From: Verrucomicrobiia bacterium
Lineage (GTDB): Bacteria; Verrucomicrobiota; Verrucomicrobiia; Limisphaerales; JAEYXS01
Reading direction: 5' to 3'
Length of the DNA stretch: 64,000 bases
NCBI GenBank assembly: GCA_036405135.1
Contig: DASWYF010000035.1
Span: forward strand, 142,503-206,502
Under the pieces are notes generated by a model, which saw only the letters and a program-made list of their open reading frames with translations, searched no databases and had not been told where the DNA came from. The translations under genes were made by a program, and so were the position numbers. This document shows positions 46,315 to 55,714 of this stretch, one piece after another (positions within the stretch are counted from its first letter, which is position 1; each line of letters opens with the position of its first letter).

Positions 46315-46782
46315 ATGAGAATATTGATCGCTGACGATGACCGCACTTCACGCGTTCTGCTGGCCAGAATCCTAAGGAATGAGCCAGATTGCAGCGTCGT
46401 TGAAGCCATGAACGGAGAGGACGCATGGGCCTGCCTGAATGAGGCAAAACTCCCCGATCTGTGCATATTTGATATCAGGATGCCCGCCATGAGCGGTCTC
46501 GAATTGCTTCAGAAAATGCGGGCTGATAAACATCTGCAAGCGATTCCAGTCATTCTTTGCACCGCCGTGAGTGATCGCAATGTGATAGTTCAGGCTGCCG
46601 CCCTGGCGGTGAAATACTATATTGTCAAACCTTACACCGAGGCCCTCGTTTTGACGCAAGTAAGGAATGTAAAAGAGACTCTGTTGCAGGCTCAGATACA
46701 GTCTGAAAAGTCTAAACCCGTGGCGCCTTCTGTTGAGGCTGTTCCCGCCGCCGAGGCCGCTCCAGCTGTTGTTGAGCAATAA
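46315..46782 (+). CDS. CheY-like response regulator with Ala/Pro tail
   Basis: A 155-residue protein. The receiver domain (1-122) has acidic DDD at 7-9, acceptor D53 in CIFDIRMPAMSG, the threonine/alanine switch site in ILCTAVSD, and the lysine in YYIVKPYTEA. A tail of about 30 residues (SKPVAPSVEAVPAAEAAPAV) is probably flexible. No output domain is present. It starts 4 bp after the receptor gene, so it may carry the signal from that receptor or its kinase to another target. The ATG of MRILIADDDR is preferred; a 22-codon upstream extension would overlap the receptor gene. Confidence 0.9.
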   Translation: MRILIADDDRTSRVLLARILRNEPDCSVVEAMNGEDAWACLNEAKLPDLCIFDIRMPAMSGLELLQKMRADKHLQAIPVILCTAVSDRNVIVQAAALAVKYYIVKPYTEALVLTQVRNVKETLLQAQIQSEKSKPVAPSVEAVPAAEAAPAVVEQ

Positions 46783-46855
46783 CTAAACCTGCTGACTTCC
46801 TTTCTGGCGAAGTTGGCGAATCGGCTCTTAGCGAACTTGGTCAAGAGTTTGGTGC

Positions 46856-47041
46856 CTAGAGCGGTTCAAAAAATACGGTAGCCGATGGTCTGGGGAGCGA
46901 AGCGGGAGTTTTTTTTGGGGGGGCTGGGGTCGTTTCGGCTCAGTCACAGGGTCTTATTGGAACCTGCTCCTTCGCCAAAGCCTCGACAGAGCCCAAAAAT
47001 TAGCGAAGCAATCGTCTACAGTATTTTTTGAGACGCTCTAG
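46856..47041. mobile_element. MITE-like element with CTAG target duplication
   Basis: Terminal inverted repeats of 22 bases lie at 46860-46881 (AGCGGTTCAAAAAATACGGT...) and 47016-47037 (inward, AGCGTCTCAAAAAATACTGT...); 19 of 22 match. Both ends are flanked directly by CTAG (46856-46859 and 47038-47041), consistent with a 4-bp target duplication as in some IS5-family elements. The 178-bp body has no open frame. The right CTAG contains the stop codon of the convergent response regulator. Confidence 0.75.
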
Positions 47042-47439
47042 AAATTGGGTTCCGTGAATACGTTCGCGACCATGTTCTGCATTTCGCTTACACCAAACGG
47101 CTTTTGCATGGCGCGGTGAGCGCCCAGTTTGACCGCGAGCATAAGATAGTTGATCGCCTCCATGCGGCCTCCTCCAGACATGGCGATGATCTTGATCTCC
47201 GGTTGTATCACGCGCACGCGTCGTATGGTCTCGAGACCGTCCATATCCGGCATGATCATGTCAGTGATGAGCAGGGAAAACTTCTGCTGTTCACAAAGCC
47301 GGACGGCCGCTTCACCAGACGGTGCTTCCTGCACCTGATGTCCTGCACGTGCCAAAGCGATCGCATAAGAGCGTCGGAGTGTCGGATCATCGTCGACTAC
47401 CAAAATGGATCTTACGTTGTTCTCGATTGCTGCGCTCAT
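47038..47439 (-). CDS. Single-domain response regulator
   Basis: A 133-residue receiver protein. Acidic DDD at 16-18, acceptor D60 in LLITDMIMPDMDG, IIAMSGGGR at the switch site and the lysine in RAMQKPFGVSEM. No output domain is present, so it should signal by protein contact. I chose the ATG of MSAAIENNVRSILVVDDD; an upstream GTG/ATG extension of 28 codons has no receiver similarity. It is on the opposite strand from the chemotaxis operon and ends at the right border of a MITE, whose target site CTAG includes its TAG stop. Confidence 0.9.
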   Translation of the reverse strand: MSAAIENNVRSILVVDDDPTLRRSYAIALARAGHQVQEAPSGEAAVRLCEQQKFSLLITDMIMPDMDGLETIRRVRVIQPEIKIIAMSGGGRMEAINYLMLAVKLGAHRAMQKPFGVSEMQNMVANVFTEPNF

Positions 47440-47598
47440 CCTGTCTGCGATTCGTGCCTTTGCCTGTAATGGGAAAGGATTTCCCCGTCCTTCTATCGGC
47501 ACTAACGGAGATGGCTTTAGCAAAATAATGCAATATGTGTACCAGGCCGGAGGCGGCTTGACGGAGAGTGTTTAAGTTTTAGTCTGGCTGCCTAATTC

Positions 47599-50208
47599 AT
47601 GAAAAAGACAGCCGCCTTTCTGTCCCTAGTTTTGGCCGTTTTGGCACAAAATGCCCCAGCTGCTTCAGGACCGGTCCCTATGCTTTCACCCGCCGGAGTG
47701 TTGAAGACAGTCCAACTGCCCGAGGGGTACAAGATAGAGCTGGTGCTGTCCGAGCCGGATATCAAGGAGCCGGTCGTGGCGGCCTTTGATGGCAATGGGC
47801 GCATGTTCGTGGCGGAGATGCGGTCCTACATGCAGGATATTGATGCCACGGGCAAAGATAATCCGATCAGCCAGATTTCATTGCACTGGTCGAGCAAAGG
47901 GGATGGGAAATTCGACAAACACACTGTGTTCATCGACAAGCTGCTCTTGCCGCGCATGATACTGCCGTTGGGGCCGGGTGAGCTGCTGGTGAATGAGACG
48001 CATACGCAGGATATCTATCTCTATCGCGATAAGAACGGTGACGGCGTGGCGGATGAGAAGAAGCTGTGGTATGCGGGCGGGACGCGTGGGGGAAACATGG
48101 AGCATCAGCAGAGCGGGCTGATCTGGGGTCTGGATAACTGGATGTACATGGCGGTGAACAACTGGCGTCTGCGCTGGCAGGGCTATGACCAGCCGCCGCT
48201 GAAGGAGTCCACCTATGGTAATGGCGGCCAATGGGGATTGACCCAGGATGATAATGGCAAGGCGTGGTTTGTGAATGCGGGAGGGGAACGCGGACCGCTG
48301 AATTTCCAGACGCATTTCATCTACGGGAATTTCGAGGTGAAGAACCAGTTCGTGGATGATTATGCGGCGGTGTGGCCGTTGGTGGGATTGGCGGATGTGC
48401 AGGGTGGGAAAGGTCGGTTCCGTCCCGAAGATAATACGCTGAACCATTTTTCAGCCACGTGCGGGCAGGAGATCTTTCGGGGTGACCGATTGCCGGCAGA
48501 GATACGCGGAAATCTTATCTTTGGCGAGCCGGTTGGGCGTTTGGTTCGCAGCACGAAGATCGAGGTGAAGGATGGTCTTACTTATCTGAGCAATCCGTAT
48601 CCAAAGTCTGAGTTCCTTCGATCCTCGGATCCGAACTTCCGCGTGATCAATGCGAACACGGCGCCGGATGGCACGCTGTATCTGGTGGATATGTATCGCG
48701 GCATCATCCAGGAGGGTGATTGGACGAAGGAGGGGAGCTATTTACGCGGAGCCATCCTCAAGCATGGCTTGGAAAAAAACATCGGCAAGGGGCGTGTCTG
48801 GCGCATCACGCACAAGGATTTTAAGCCGGGACCGCAGCCCAAGATGTATTCGGAGACGCCGGCGCAGTTGGTCGCGCATCTGTCGCATCCGAACGGATGG
48901 TGGCGGGATCAGGCACAGAAGCTGATCATCTTGAAGGATGACAAGTCCGTGGTGCCTGCACTGACCAAGCTGGTGAAGGAAAGCACGAATCCATTGGCGC
49001 GTATCCATGCGTTGTGGACGCTTGAGGGCTTGAATGCACTCACGCCGGAACTGGTGCGCGAGAAATTGAAGGACACCAATCCACAGGTGCGTTCAGCAGC
49101 CATCCGTGCGAGTGAAGGTTTGTATAAGGCCGGTGAAAAGTCCTTGGACAAAGATGTCGCCGCATTGCTCCGTGATGCGGATACGACGGTGGCCATCCAG
49201 GCGCTTGGCACGGCCAAGTTGCTGAACTATCCGGAAGCAAAAGCGATGGTCCAGTCGACAGCGATGAGCACGAATGCAACGCCGGGCTTGCGGGAGATCG
49301 CTATCCAGATGCTCGCGCCAGTGCGCAGCTGGGGCAATGAATATACAGGCGCGCAGAAGAAGTCACTGGAGCGCGGTGATGAGATATTCAAGGAACTGTG
49401 CTTCGCCTGCCATAATCCCGATGGCAAAGGCACGCCGATCGAGGGCAAGCAAGGACTGACTATGGCCCCGCCGTTGGCTGGTTCACGCACGGTCACGGGG
49501 CATAAGGATGGATTGATCCATGTGTTGTTGAAGGGGTTGACCGGGCCGGTGAATGGCAAGACTTATGAATCACTCATGGTGCCGATGGAGAGCAATGATG
49601 ACGAATGGATCGCGGCTATCGCATCCTATGTGCGCAACAGTTTCGGCAATCGTTCCAGCACGGTGACGCCGCAGGAAGTGGCGAAGGTGCGCGCTGCCTC
49701 CAAGGTGCGGATGGAGCCGTGGACGATCGAGGAATTGCACGCCGTCCTGCCGCAAGCGCCTTTAGGCGGTCGTAACAAGTGGAAGCTCACGGCGAGCCAT
49801 AACGTGAAAAATCTGGACAAGGCTTTGGACGGAAATCCCACGTCGCGTTGGGACACGAGTGCGTTCCAAGTGCCGGGTATGTGGCTTCAGGTGGAATTGC
49901 CGAAGGAGACGGATATCGCCGGACTGGTGCTGGATACGGCCGGTTCAGCGGGGGATTATCCGCGTGGCTACGAAGTGCATGTTTCGCTCGATGGGAAGGA
50001 ATGGGGCAAAGCTGTGGCGACAGGCAAAGGGACGACAGCGATGACGGAGATCGAGTTTAAACCAACGAAGGCGAAGTTCATCCGCATCGACCAGACGGGT
50101 GAAGTGAAGGGCCTTTTCTGGAGCATCCACGAGCTGGATATCCTTGAACCACCGAGCCCGAAGACAATCAAAGCGACCGCCAAGAAAGAAACCGGCGGCT
50201 TCGAGTGA
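47599..50208 (+). CDS. PVC-type heme-binding CxxCH protein with discoidin-like end
   Basis: An 869-residue exported protein. Signal peptide MKKTAAFLSLVLAVLAQNAP. A beta-propeller of the PVC dehydrogenase-like type (about 35-400; VVAAFDGNGRMFVAEMR, GSYLRGAILKHGLEKNIGKG) is followed by HEAT repeats (about 430-570), a cytochrome c domain with the heme motif CFACH at 601-605, and an F5/8 type C (discoidin) domain (about 725-845; NVKNLDKALDGNPTSRWDT) that may bind glycans. Proteins of this layout are a hallmark of Planctomycetota and Verrucomicrobiota and probably oxidise sugars. It has no partner in an operon; the AraC gene is convergent, 11 bp away. Confidence 0.88.
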   Translation: MKKTAAFLSLVLAVLAQNAPAASGPVPMLSPAGVLKTVQLPEGYKIELVLSEPDIKEPVVAAFDGNGRMFVAEMRSYMQDIDATGKDNPISQISLHWSSKGDGKFDKHTVFIDKLLLPRMILPLGPGELLVNETHTQDIYLYRDKNGDGVADEKKLWYAGGTRGGNMEHQQSGLIWGLDNWMYMAVNNWRLRWQGYDQPPLKESTYGNGGQWGLTQDDNGKAWFVNAGGERGPLNFQTHFIYGNFEVKNQFVDDYAAVWPLVGLADVQGGKGRFRPEDNTLNHFSATCGQEIFRGDRLPAEIRGNLIFGEPVGRLVRSTKIEVKDGLTYLSNPYPKSEFLRSSDPNFRVINANTAPDGTLYLVDMYRGIIQEGDWTKEGSYLRGAILKHGLEKNIGKGRVWRITHKDFKPGPQPKMYSETPAQLVAHLSHPNGWWRDQAQKLIILKDDKSVVPALTKLVKESTNPLARIHALWTLEGLNALTPELVREKLKDTNPQVRSAAIRASEGLYKAGEKSLDKDVAALLRDADTTVAIQALGTAKLLNYPEAKAMVQSTAMSTNATPGLREIAIQMLAPVRSWGNEYTGAQKKSLERGDEIFKELCFACHNPDGKGTPIEGKQGLTMAPPLAGSRTVTGHKDGLIHVLLKGLTGPVNGKTYESLMVPMESNDDEWIAAIASYVRNSFGNRSSTVTPQEVAKVRAASKVRMEPWTIEELHAVLPQAPLGGRNKWKLTASHNVKNLDKALDGNPTSRWDTSAFQVPGMWLQVELPKETDIAGLVLDTAGSAGDYPRGYEVHVSLDGKEWGKAVATGKGTTAMTEIEFKPTKAKFIRIDQTGEVKGLFWSIHELDILEPPSPKTIKATAKKETGGFE

Positions 50209-50219
50209 GGTGATCTGTT

Positions 50220-51107
50220 TCACCCTTCGTGCGAGCCGGTGGATTCGCGGTGGCGAAATTCCCGCGGAGTCACGCCGGTGAGCTGCTTGAAATCTTTGCT
50301 GAAGAAGAAGCGGTCGGCGTAGCCGACCTGCTCGGCGATCTCTTTTATCGCATCCGTGGTTTCTGCGAGACGGCGTTTCGCCTGGTTGATGCGTTCGCGG
50401 CGAAGCCAGTCGATGGGGCTGGTGCCGAAAGCGGCTTTAAACACGCGACTGAAATGAGAAGCGCTCATGCCCGCGAGCTTCGCAAGTTCTTCTACCCGAT
50501 GACGCTCGAAGTAGAAGAGTTTCATGCGCTCCACCGGAGCACGCAGTGTCGGGGGGATACTGGGTGTTTGAGGCTCGGGATCGCGTAAGCGAGCACAGAA
50601 GGCGAGGGCGATCAACTGGCCGATAGCAGCGTGGACCAGAGCCGGAGCTTCTGGGGCATTGTCGGGCATCAACTGAAAGATTTCTTCATAGAGCGGTTGA
50701 GCAGCTCTGAGGTCAAAGCCGGAAAAAACGGGAGCTTCCGTCACTGAGAGAATGTCACACATCCGGGCGAGGCGGGGACCTTCGATGCGCACCCAGTAAA
50801 CTTCCCAGGGGTCTTCTTTCATGGCTCCATGTTCATGAGGGTGATGACAGTTGATCCAGACGAACTGGCTGGGTTTTACGCTGTGCGTATTGCCAGCCAC
50901 ACGAACATAACCTCGACCCTTTAAACAAAGGATAAGCTCATGACCGGGGAAGTGATTGCGCTGAATCCGGTGGTCTGGTCCGCCGATGAGATGGCCGGCG
51001 CGAGGGACGGTATAAAACACATCCTGATGCACCGGATTCGGTGTCGCGAAGAGAGATATGGGAAAGCTGCTTTTTCGCCGTGTGGAGCGCATAGTTGGAT
51101 AATACAA
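50220..51107 (-). CDS. AraC-family transcription regulator
   Basis: A 295-residue regulator. The N-terminal half is a cupin-like ligand domain (HELILCLKGRGYVRVAGN, and HPHEHGAMK with possible metal or sugar-sensing histidines). The C-terminal part (about 190-285) has the double helix-turn-helix: VEELAKLAGMSASHFSRVFK and IKEIAEQVGYADRFFFSKDF, ending GVTPREFRHRES. The gene is divergent from the DUF1549/DUF1553 gene with 48 bp between starts, so it likely controls that cluster in response to a sugar. It converges with the PVC heme gene. Confidence 0.92.
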   Translation of the reverse strand: MYYPTMRSTRRKSSFPISLFATPNPVHQDVFYTVPRAGHLIGGPDHRIQRNHFPGHELILCLKGRGYVRVAGNTHSVKPSQFVWINCHHPHEHGAMKEDPWEVYWVRIEGPRLARMCDILSVTEAPVFSGFDLRAAQPLYEEIFQLMPDNAPEAPALVHAAIGQLIALAFCARLRDPEPQTPSIPPTLRAPVERMKLFYFERHRVEELAKLAGMSASHFSRVFKAAFGTSPIDWLRRERINQAKRRLAETTDAIKEIAEQVGYADRFFFSKDFKQLTGVTPREFRHRESTGSHEG

Positions 51108-51155
51108 CTTTAACGACGGGACGCTCCATTTATTTTTCGATGTCAGGACGTCAGA

Positions 51156-54100
51156 TTGGACACGATGAATTCACGCCGTAAACGTATCGCTGCTTTGCTC
51201 GCGCTGTGGACCTGTTGTGCGCACACGTCGGCACAGGCGGCGGAAGCGGTGAGCTTCAGCCGGGATGTGCTTCCGATTCTCTCGGATAAATGCTTCGCCT
51301 GCCATGGGCCTGATGCGACACAGGCGAAGGGCGGTTTACGGTTGGATCAACGGGATAGCGTGACGAAGCCAGCGAAGTCCGGTGAAGTTGCGATCACGCC
51401 GGGGAAAGTGAAGGAGAGCGAACTGATCGCACGTATCCTCACGAAGGATGAGGATGATCTGATGCCGCCGCCGAGTTCTCACAAGGCGCGACTCACGCCG
51501 GAGCAGGTGAAGGTCTTGGAACGGTGGATCGAGCAAGGTGCGGTGTGGGGCAAGCACTGGGCTCTCGAGAAACCGGTGAAAGCGGCGGCGCCCAAGGGAG
51601 CGAAACATCCGGTAGATGGTTTCGTGCTGCAAAAATTAGCGGCGCAAAAAGTGAAGCCTTCTCCTGAGGCGGCGAAGCATACGTTGATCCGTCGTGTCTC
51701 ATTCGATCTGACCGGCTTGCCTCCCACGCCGGAAGAAGTGGATGCGTTCGTGAAGGATCGTTCACCGGATGCGTTCCAAAAAGTGGTGAAGCGGCTTTTG
51801 GCCTCGGAACATTTCGGTGAGCGCATGGCGATGTGGTGGCTGGATGCGGCGCGTTATTCGGACACGGATGGTTTTCAATCCGATGATACGCGCACGAACT
51901 GGCCTTGGCGTGATTGGGTGGTGGGTGCGTTCAATAGCAACATGCCGTTCGACCAATTCACGCGGGAGCAGTTTGCGGGCGATCTGTTGCCGAACGCGAA
52001 GCCGGAGCAAATTCTTGCAACGGCGTTTCATCGCAATCACATGACGAACGGTGAAGGTGGTCGTGATCCCGAAGAATCTCGTGTCGATTACGTGTTGGAT
52101 CGGGTGAACACCACCGGCACGGTGTGGCTGGGCTTGACACTTGGCTGCACGCAATGCCACACGCACAAGTATGACCCCATCTCGCATGCTGACTATTATC
52201 AACTGACCGCGTTCTTCAACAGCATCGACGAGGACGGCAAGGCGGGCAAAGCGGCGAAGCCTTATCTGGCGTATCAATCACCGATGGCCGAACGTGCGGT
52301 GAAGGAGGCGCAACAACTAGTAGATGCACGCAAGCCTCGCGAAGCTCAGTCGAAGAAGATAGCGGAAGAGCCGTTCGCGAAATGGCTGAAGGATCAGTCA
52401 GCACTCGTGAAGAACGGTTTCAATGCCTGGCATGTCTTGAAAGCGACGGAATTGGAATCCATCGAGGGCACAAAGCTGGCGCAGGAGGCAAATGGGGCGG
52501 TGCTGGCGAGCGGGCCGAATCCGAATCATGACGACTATCGCATCATGGCACCGGTAAAGTTATCACGAGTGACGGGTATCAAACTGGAAGTGTTGCCGCA
52601 CTCCTCGAATACAAGCGGTGGCGTGTCGCGTGGGCAATCGGGTGAGTTCATTTTGACGGATATCAAGGTGCAGGTGCGTCGGACGGGCAGTTCGCAAATC
52701 CGTGACATCTTGGTGGGTGAAGCCGTGGCATCCGCTGAGACGGATCAAAAGCAGGCGCGCGAATACGGCAGCATCAAAGGTGTGCTGGATGATGATCCGC
52801 GCAATGGCTGGACGACGAAGGGGCTAGACCAGAAAGAGGCACGCACGGCGGTATTCGCCCTCGCGGAGCCGTTGGTGTTGGAAGCGGATGAGGAGATCGT
52901 GTTCGAGCTGCGACAGCGTTCGACTCTGGGTGATGCGAACATCGGCTACTTCCGCGTGTCGGTGACGGATCAGGCGGGTTCGGCTGTTCGTAGTGTGGAG
53001 CCAGCGCCTTTGGAGCAATTGGCGAAGGCGAAATTGGATGACCTTGCTAAACTGGATGTAAAGCTACGGGAAAAACTGTTCGAGCAATTCCTTGCCGACC
53101 ATGCGCCGTATCAGGTGGAGAAGAAATTGTTGGAGCGGGCGAACAAACAATTGAGCGAGGTGAAATCCGCAGCAGGTAAACTTAACGTAATGGTGTTAGG
53201 CGAACGCAAAGAAGCTCGTGATACGCATGTGCTGATCCGCGGGGTGTGGGATAACAAAGGCGAGAAAGTGCAACGTGGTGTGCCAGCGGCAGTGGCGGAC
53301 TGGCCCGCGAACGAAGAGAAGACGCGGCTAGGATTGGCGAACTGGCTCGTCTCCCGCGACAACCCACTCACGGCACGCGTGATGGTGAACAATCTGTGGC
53401 AGATGCTATTCGGTGCCGGACTGGTGCGGACGCCGGAGGATTTCGGTTTGCAGGGTGAGCGGCCGACGCATCCAGAATTACTGGACTGGCTGGCGGTGGA
53501 ATTCATGGAGAGCGGCTGGGATGTGAAGCACATGCTGGAGGTGATGGCTACGAGCACGACGTATCGGCAAAGCTCCGTGGTGAACGAAGACATGCTCACG
53601 CGTGATCCGGAGAACAAGTTGTTGGCGCGTGGTGCACGCTTCCGTCTGCCGAGCTGGATGTTGCGTGATGCGGCTCTTCGCGGCAGTGGCTTGATGAATG
53701 AATCGCTCGGTGGTCCGCCCGTGCGGCCATATCAGCCGGATGGTGTGTGGGAGGAGATTTTCATGGGGCGTTTCCGTTATGAACCGAGCGAAGGGGCGGC
53801 GCAGTATCGACGCACGCTTTATGCGTTTTGGCGTCGTTCCATCGCGCCAACGTTCCTGTTCGATTCCGCGCAACGTCGTGTGTGTGAAGTGAGGACGCCT
53901 CGAACGAATACGCCGTTGCAGGCACTCACGTTGCTCAATGATCAAAGCTATCTGGAAGCAGGGCGCGCATTGGCGATCAAAGCGGTGCAAGCGACCGGCA
54001 AGCCAGAGGATCGAATCACGGACATGATGAAGCGGATGGTCTCACGCGCGCCTTCCAGCAAGGAAGCGGCCGTATTGAAACGCGAACTGGAAAGGGCTCA

Positions 54101-54254
54101 GGCGTATTACAAGGTGCATCCAGAGGATGCGAAGAAGTTTGTGGCGAGTGGACAGTTGCAAATTGAAACGAATTTGGCGGCAGCTGATGTCGCAGCTTAC
54201 GCCGTGGTCGCGAGCATGATCCTGAACCTTGATGAGGCTATCACCCATGAATAA
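51156..54254 (+). CDS. DUF1549/DUF1553 (PSD1-type) cytochrome protein
   Basis: A 1,032-residue protein. Signal peptide MDTMNSRRKRIAALLALWTC, then the PSCyt1 heme motif CFACH (46-50) in DKCFACHGPDATQAKGGLRLD (in two parts). DUF1549 spans about 148-355 (VDGFVLQKLAAQ, SFDLTGLPPTPEEVDAF), a beta-rich insertion follows, and DUF1553 spans about 735-1010 (LTARVMVNNLWQMLFGAGLV, THPELLDWLAVEFM, TPLQALTLLND). It is exported and thought to bind heme and perhaps glycans. It overlaps the start of the DUF1501 gene, its usual partner. The divergent AraC gene probably regulates both. Confidence 0.93.
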   Translation: MDTMNSRRKRIAALLALWTCCAHTSAQAAEAVSFSRDVLPILSDKCFACHGPDATQAKGGLRLDQRDSVTKPAKSGEVAITPGKVKESELIARILTKDEDDLMPPPSSHKARLTPEQVKVLERWIEQGAVWGKHWALEKPVKAAAPKGAKHPVDGFVLQKLAAQKVKPSPEAAKHTLIRRVSFDLTGLPPTPEEVDAFVKDRSPDAFQKVVKRLLASEHFGERMAMWWLDAARYSDTDGFQSDDTRTNWPWRDWVVGAFNSNMPFDQFTREQFAGDLLPNAKPEQILATAFHRNHMTNGEGGRDPEESRVDYVLDRVNTTGTVWLGLTLGCTQCHTHKYDPISHADYYQLTAFFNSIDEDGKAGKAAKPYLAYQSPMAERAVKEAQQLVDARKPREAQSKKIAEEPFAKWLKDQSALVKNGFNAWHVLKATELESIEGTKLAQEANGAVLASGPNPNHDDYRIMAPVKLSRVTGIKLEVLPHSSNTSGGVSRGQSGEFILTDIKVQVRRTGSSQIRDILVGEAVASAETDQKQAREYGSIKGVLDDDPRNGWTTKGLDQKEARTAVFALAEPLVLEADEEIVFELRQRSTLGDANIGYFRVSVTDQAGSAVRSVEPAPLEQLAKAKLDDLAKLDVKLREKLFEQFLADHAPYQVEKKLLERANKQLSEVKSAAGKLNVMVLGERKEARDTHVLIRGVWDNKGEKVQRGVPAAVADWPANEEKTRLGLANWLVSRDNPLTARVMVNNLWQMLFGAGLVRTPEDFGLQGERPTHPELLDWLAVEFMESGWDVKHMLEVMATSTTYRQSSVVNEDMLTRDPENKLLARGARFRLPSWMLRDAALRGSGLMNESLGGPPVRPYQPDGVWEEIFMGRFRYEPSEGAAQYRRTLYAFWRRSIAPTFLFDSAQRRVCEVRTPRTNTPLQALTLLNDQSYLEAGRALAIKAVQATGKPEDRITDMMKRMVSRAPSSKEAAVLKRELERAQAYYKVHPEDAKKFVASGQLQIETNLAAADVAAYAVVASMILNLDEAITHE

Positions 54255-55710
54255 CCAAGACGTAAACAATCCAGGTCTGCTCACGACGCGCCGTTATTTC
54301 TTGGGCCAATGCACTGGCCTTGGATTGGGCGCGATGGCACTAGGACAGATGATCCAGCAGGCGATGGCGGTGGAGCCTATGCGCAATAGCATCGGCGGAT
54401 TGACGGATTTGCCGCACTTCGCACCGAAGGCGAAGCGGGTGATATTCCTGACGCAATCGGGCGGGCCTTCGCAGATCGAGTTGTTCGATGACAAGCCGGG
54501 CTTGAAGAAGTGGGCGGGCATTGAATTGCCGGACACGATCCGCAATGGGCAACGGCTGACGACGATGACGTCGAATCAGAAGCAGCTTGTCATGCCAGCG
54601 CGCACGGAGTTCAAGCGGTGTGGACGCAGTGGCGCGACGATCGGCGAGTGGTTGCCGCACTTGCGCGAGGTGGCGGATGATCTGTGTTTCATCAAGTCCA
54701 TGCACACGGACCAAATCAACCATGCGCCCGCGATGACGCAGTTTCTAACGGGAAATCAACTCGCGGGTCGCCCGAGCATGGGCGCTTGGGTGAGCTATGG
54801 TCTCGGCAGTGAGAATCGCAACATGCCGGATTACATGGTGATGATCTCGAAGATGCAGCGACCCAGCGACCAGCCGCTCTATGATCACTACTGGGGCAGC
54901 GGGTTTTTGCCGTCGCGTTTCCAAGGTGTGAAGCTGCGGAACTCTAAGGATCCGGTGCTGTATTTGCGCGATCCAGAAGGGCTGCCGCGTGAGGTGCGGC
55001 GTGGAATGTTGGATGGCCTCGGCGAACTGAATCAGATGCGGCTCAAGGAAACGGGCGACCCGGAGATCGCGACACGCATCCGGCAATACGAGATGGCGTA
55101 TCGCATGCAGACGAGCATCCCGGAACTGACGGATCTGAGTGATGAACCGGAATCGACATTTGAACTGTATGGTCCGGATTCGCGGCGGGCGGGGAGTTAT
55201 GCGGCGAATTGTATCCAAGCACGAAGGTTGGCGGAACGTGGGGTGCGTTTCATCCAATTGTTTCATCCAGATTGGGATCATCACAGCCGCTTGCCATCGT
55301 GGTGCTTGGCGCGTTGCCGGGATACGGATCAGGCGAGTGCGGCCTTGATCAAAGATTTGAAACAGCGCGGTATGCTCGATGACACGCTGGTGATCTGGGG
55401 CGGTGAATTCGGTCGCGGTGTGGCGGGGCAGGGCAAGTGGGACAGCATCGAGGCCGGGCGCGATCATCATCCGCGCTGCTTCACGATGTGGCTTGCGGGT
55501 GGCGGTGTGAAATCGGGCATCACATACGGAGCCACGGATGACTTCAGCTACAACGTAGCGGACAAGCCGGTGCACGTGCATGATCTGCATGCGACGGTGC
55601 TGAAGTTGTTAGGCATTGACCATGAACGGCTCACGTATCGACATCAGGGACTGGACTTCAAACTGACCGGTGTGGAGCCAGCGAAGATTGTGAAAGATAT
55701 ATTAGTTTGA
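54247..55710 (+). CDS. DUF1501 protein (partner of the PSD1-type gene)
   Basis: A 487-residue protein. I chose the ATG at 54247 (MNNQDVNNPG), which overlaps the upstream stop by 8 bases; an ATG six codons earlier is possible. The twin-arginine-type signal is TTRRYFLGQCTGLGLGAMAL. DUF1501 motifs include VIFLTQSGGPSQIELFDDKP, FIKSMHTDQINHAPAMTQFL, and WDHHSRLP near the end, with WGGEFGRGV and GRDHHPRCFTMW. The family is related to alkaline-phosphatase/sulfatase folds, but its role is unproven. It is coupled to the upstream gene, and the fused esterase gene follows at 4 bp. Confidence 0.92.
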   Translation: MNNQDVNNPGLLTTRRYFLGQCTGLGLGAMALGQMIQQAMAVEPMRNSIGGLTDLPHFAPKAKRVIFLTQSGGPSQIELFDDKPGLKKWAGIELPDTIRNGQRLTTMTSNQKQLVMPARTEFKRCGRSGATIGEWLPHLREVADDLCFIKSMHTDQINHAPAMTQFLTGNQLAGRPSMGAWVSYGLGSENRNMPDYMVMISKMQRPSDQPLYDHYWGSGFLPSRFQGVKLRNSKDPVLYLRDPEGLPREVRRGMLDGLGELNQMRLKETGDPEIATRIRQYEMAYRMQTSIPELTDLSDEPESTFELYGPDSRRAGSYAANCIQARRLAERGVRFIQLFHPDWDHHSRLPSWCLARCRDTDQASAALIKDLKQRGMLDDTLVIWGGEFGRGVAGQGKWDSIEAGRDHHPRCFTMWLAGGGVKSGITYGATDDFSYNVADKPVHVHDLHATVLKLLGIDHERLTYRHQGLDFKLTGVEPAKIVKDILV

Positions 55711-55714
55711 GGAG

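Noticed and set aside
54745..55590. 281-codon open frame opposite the DUF1501 gene
   Set aside because: It is a codon-bias shadow without start signals or motifs; the DUF1501 frame is certain.
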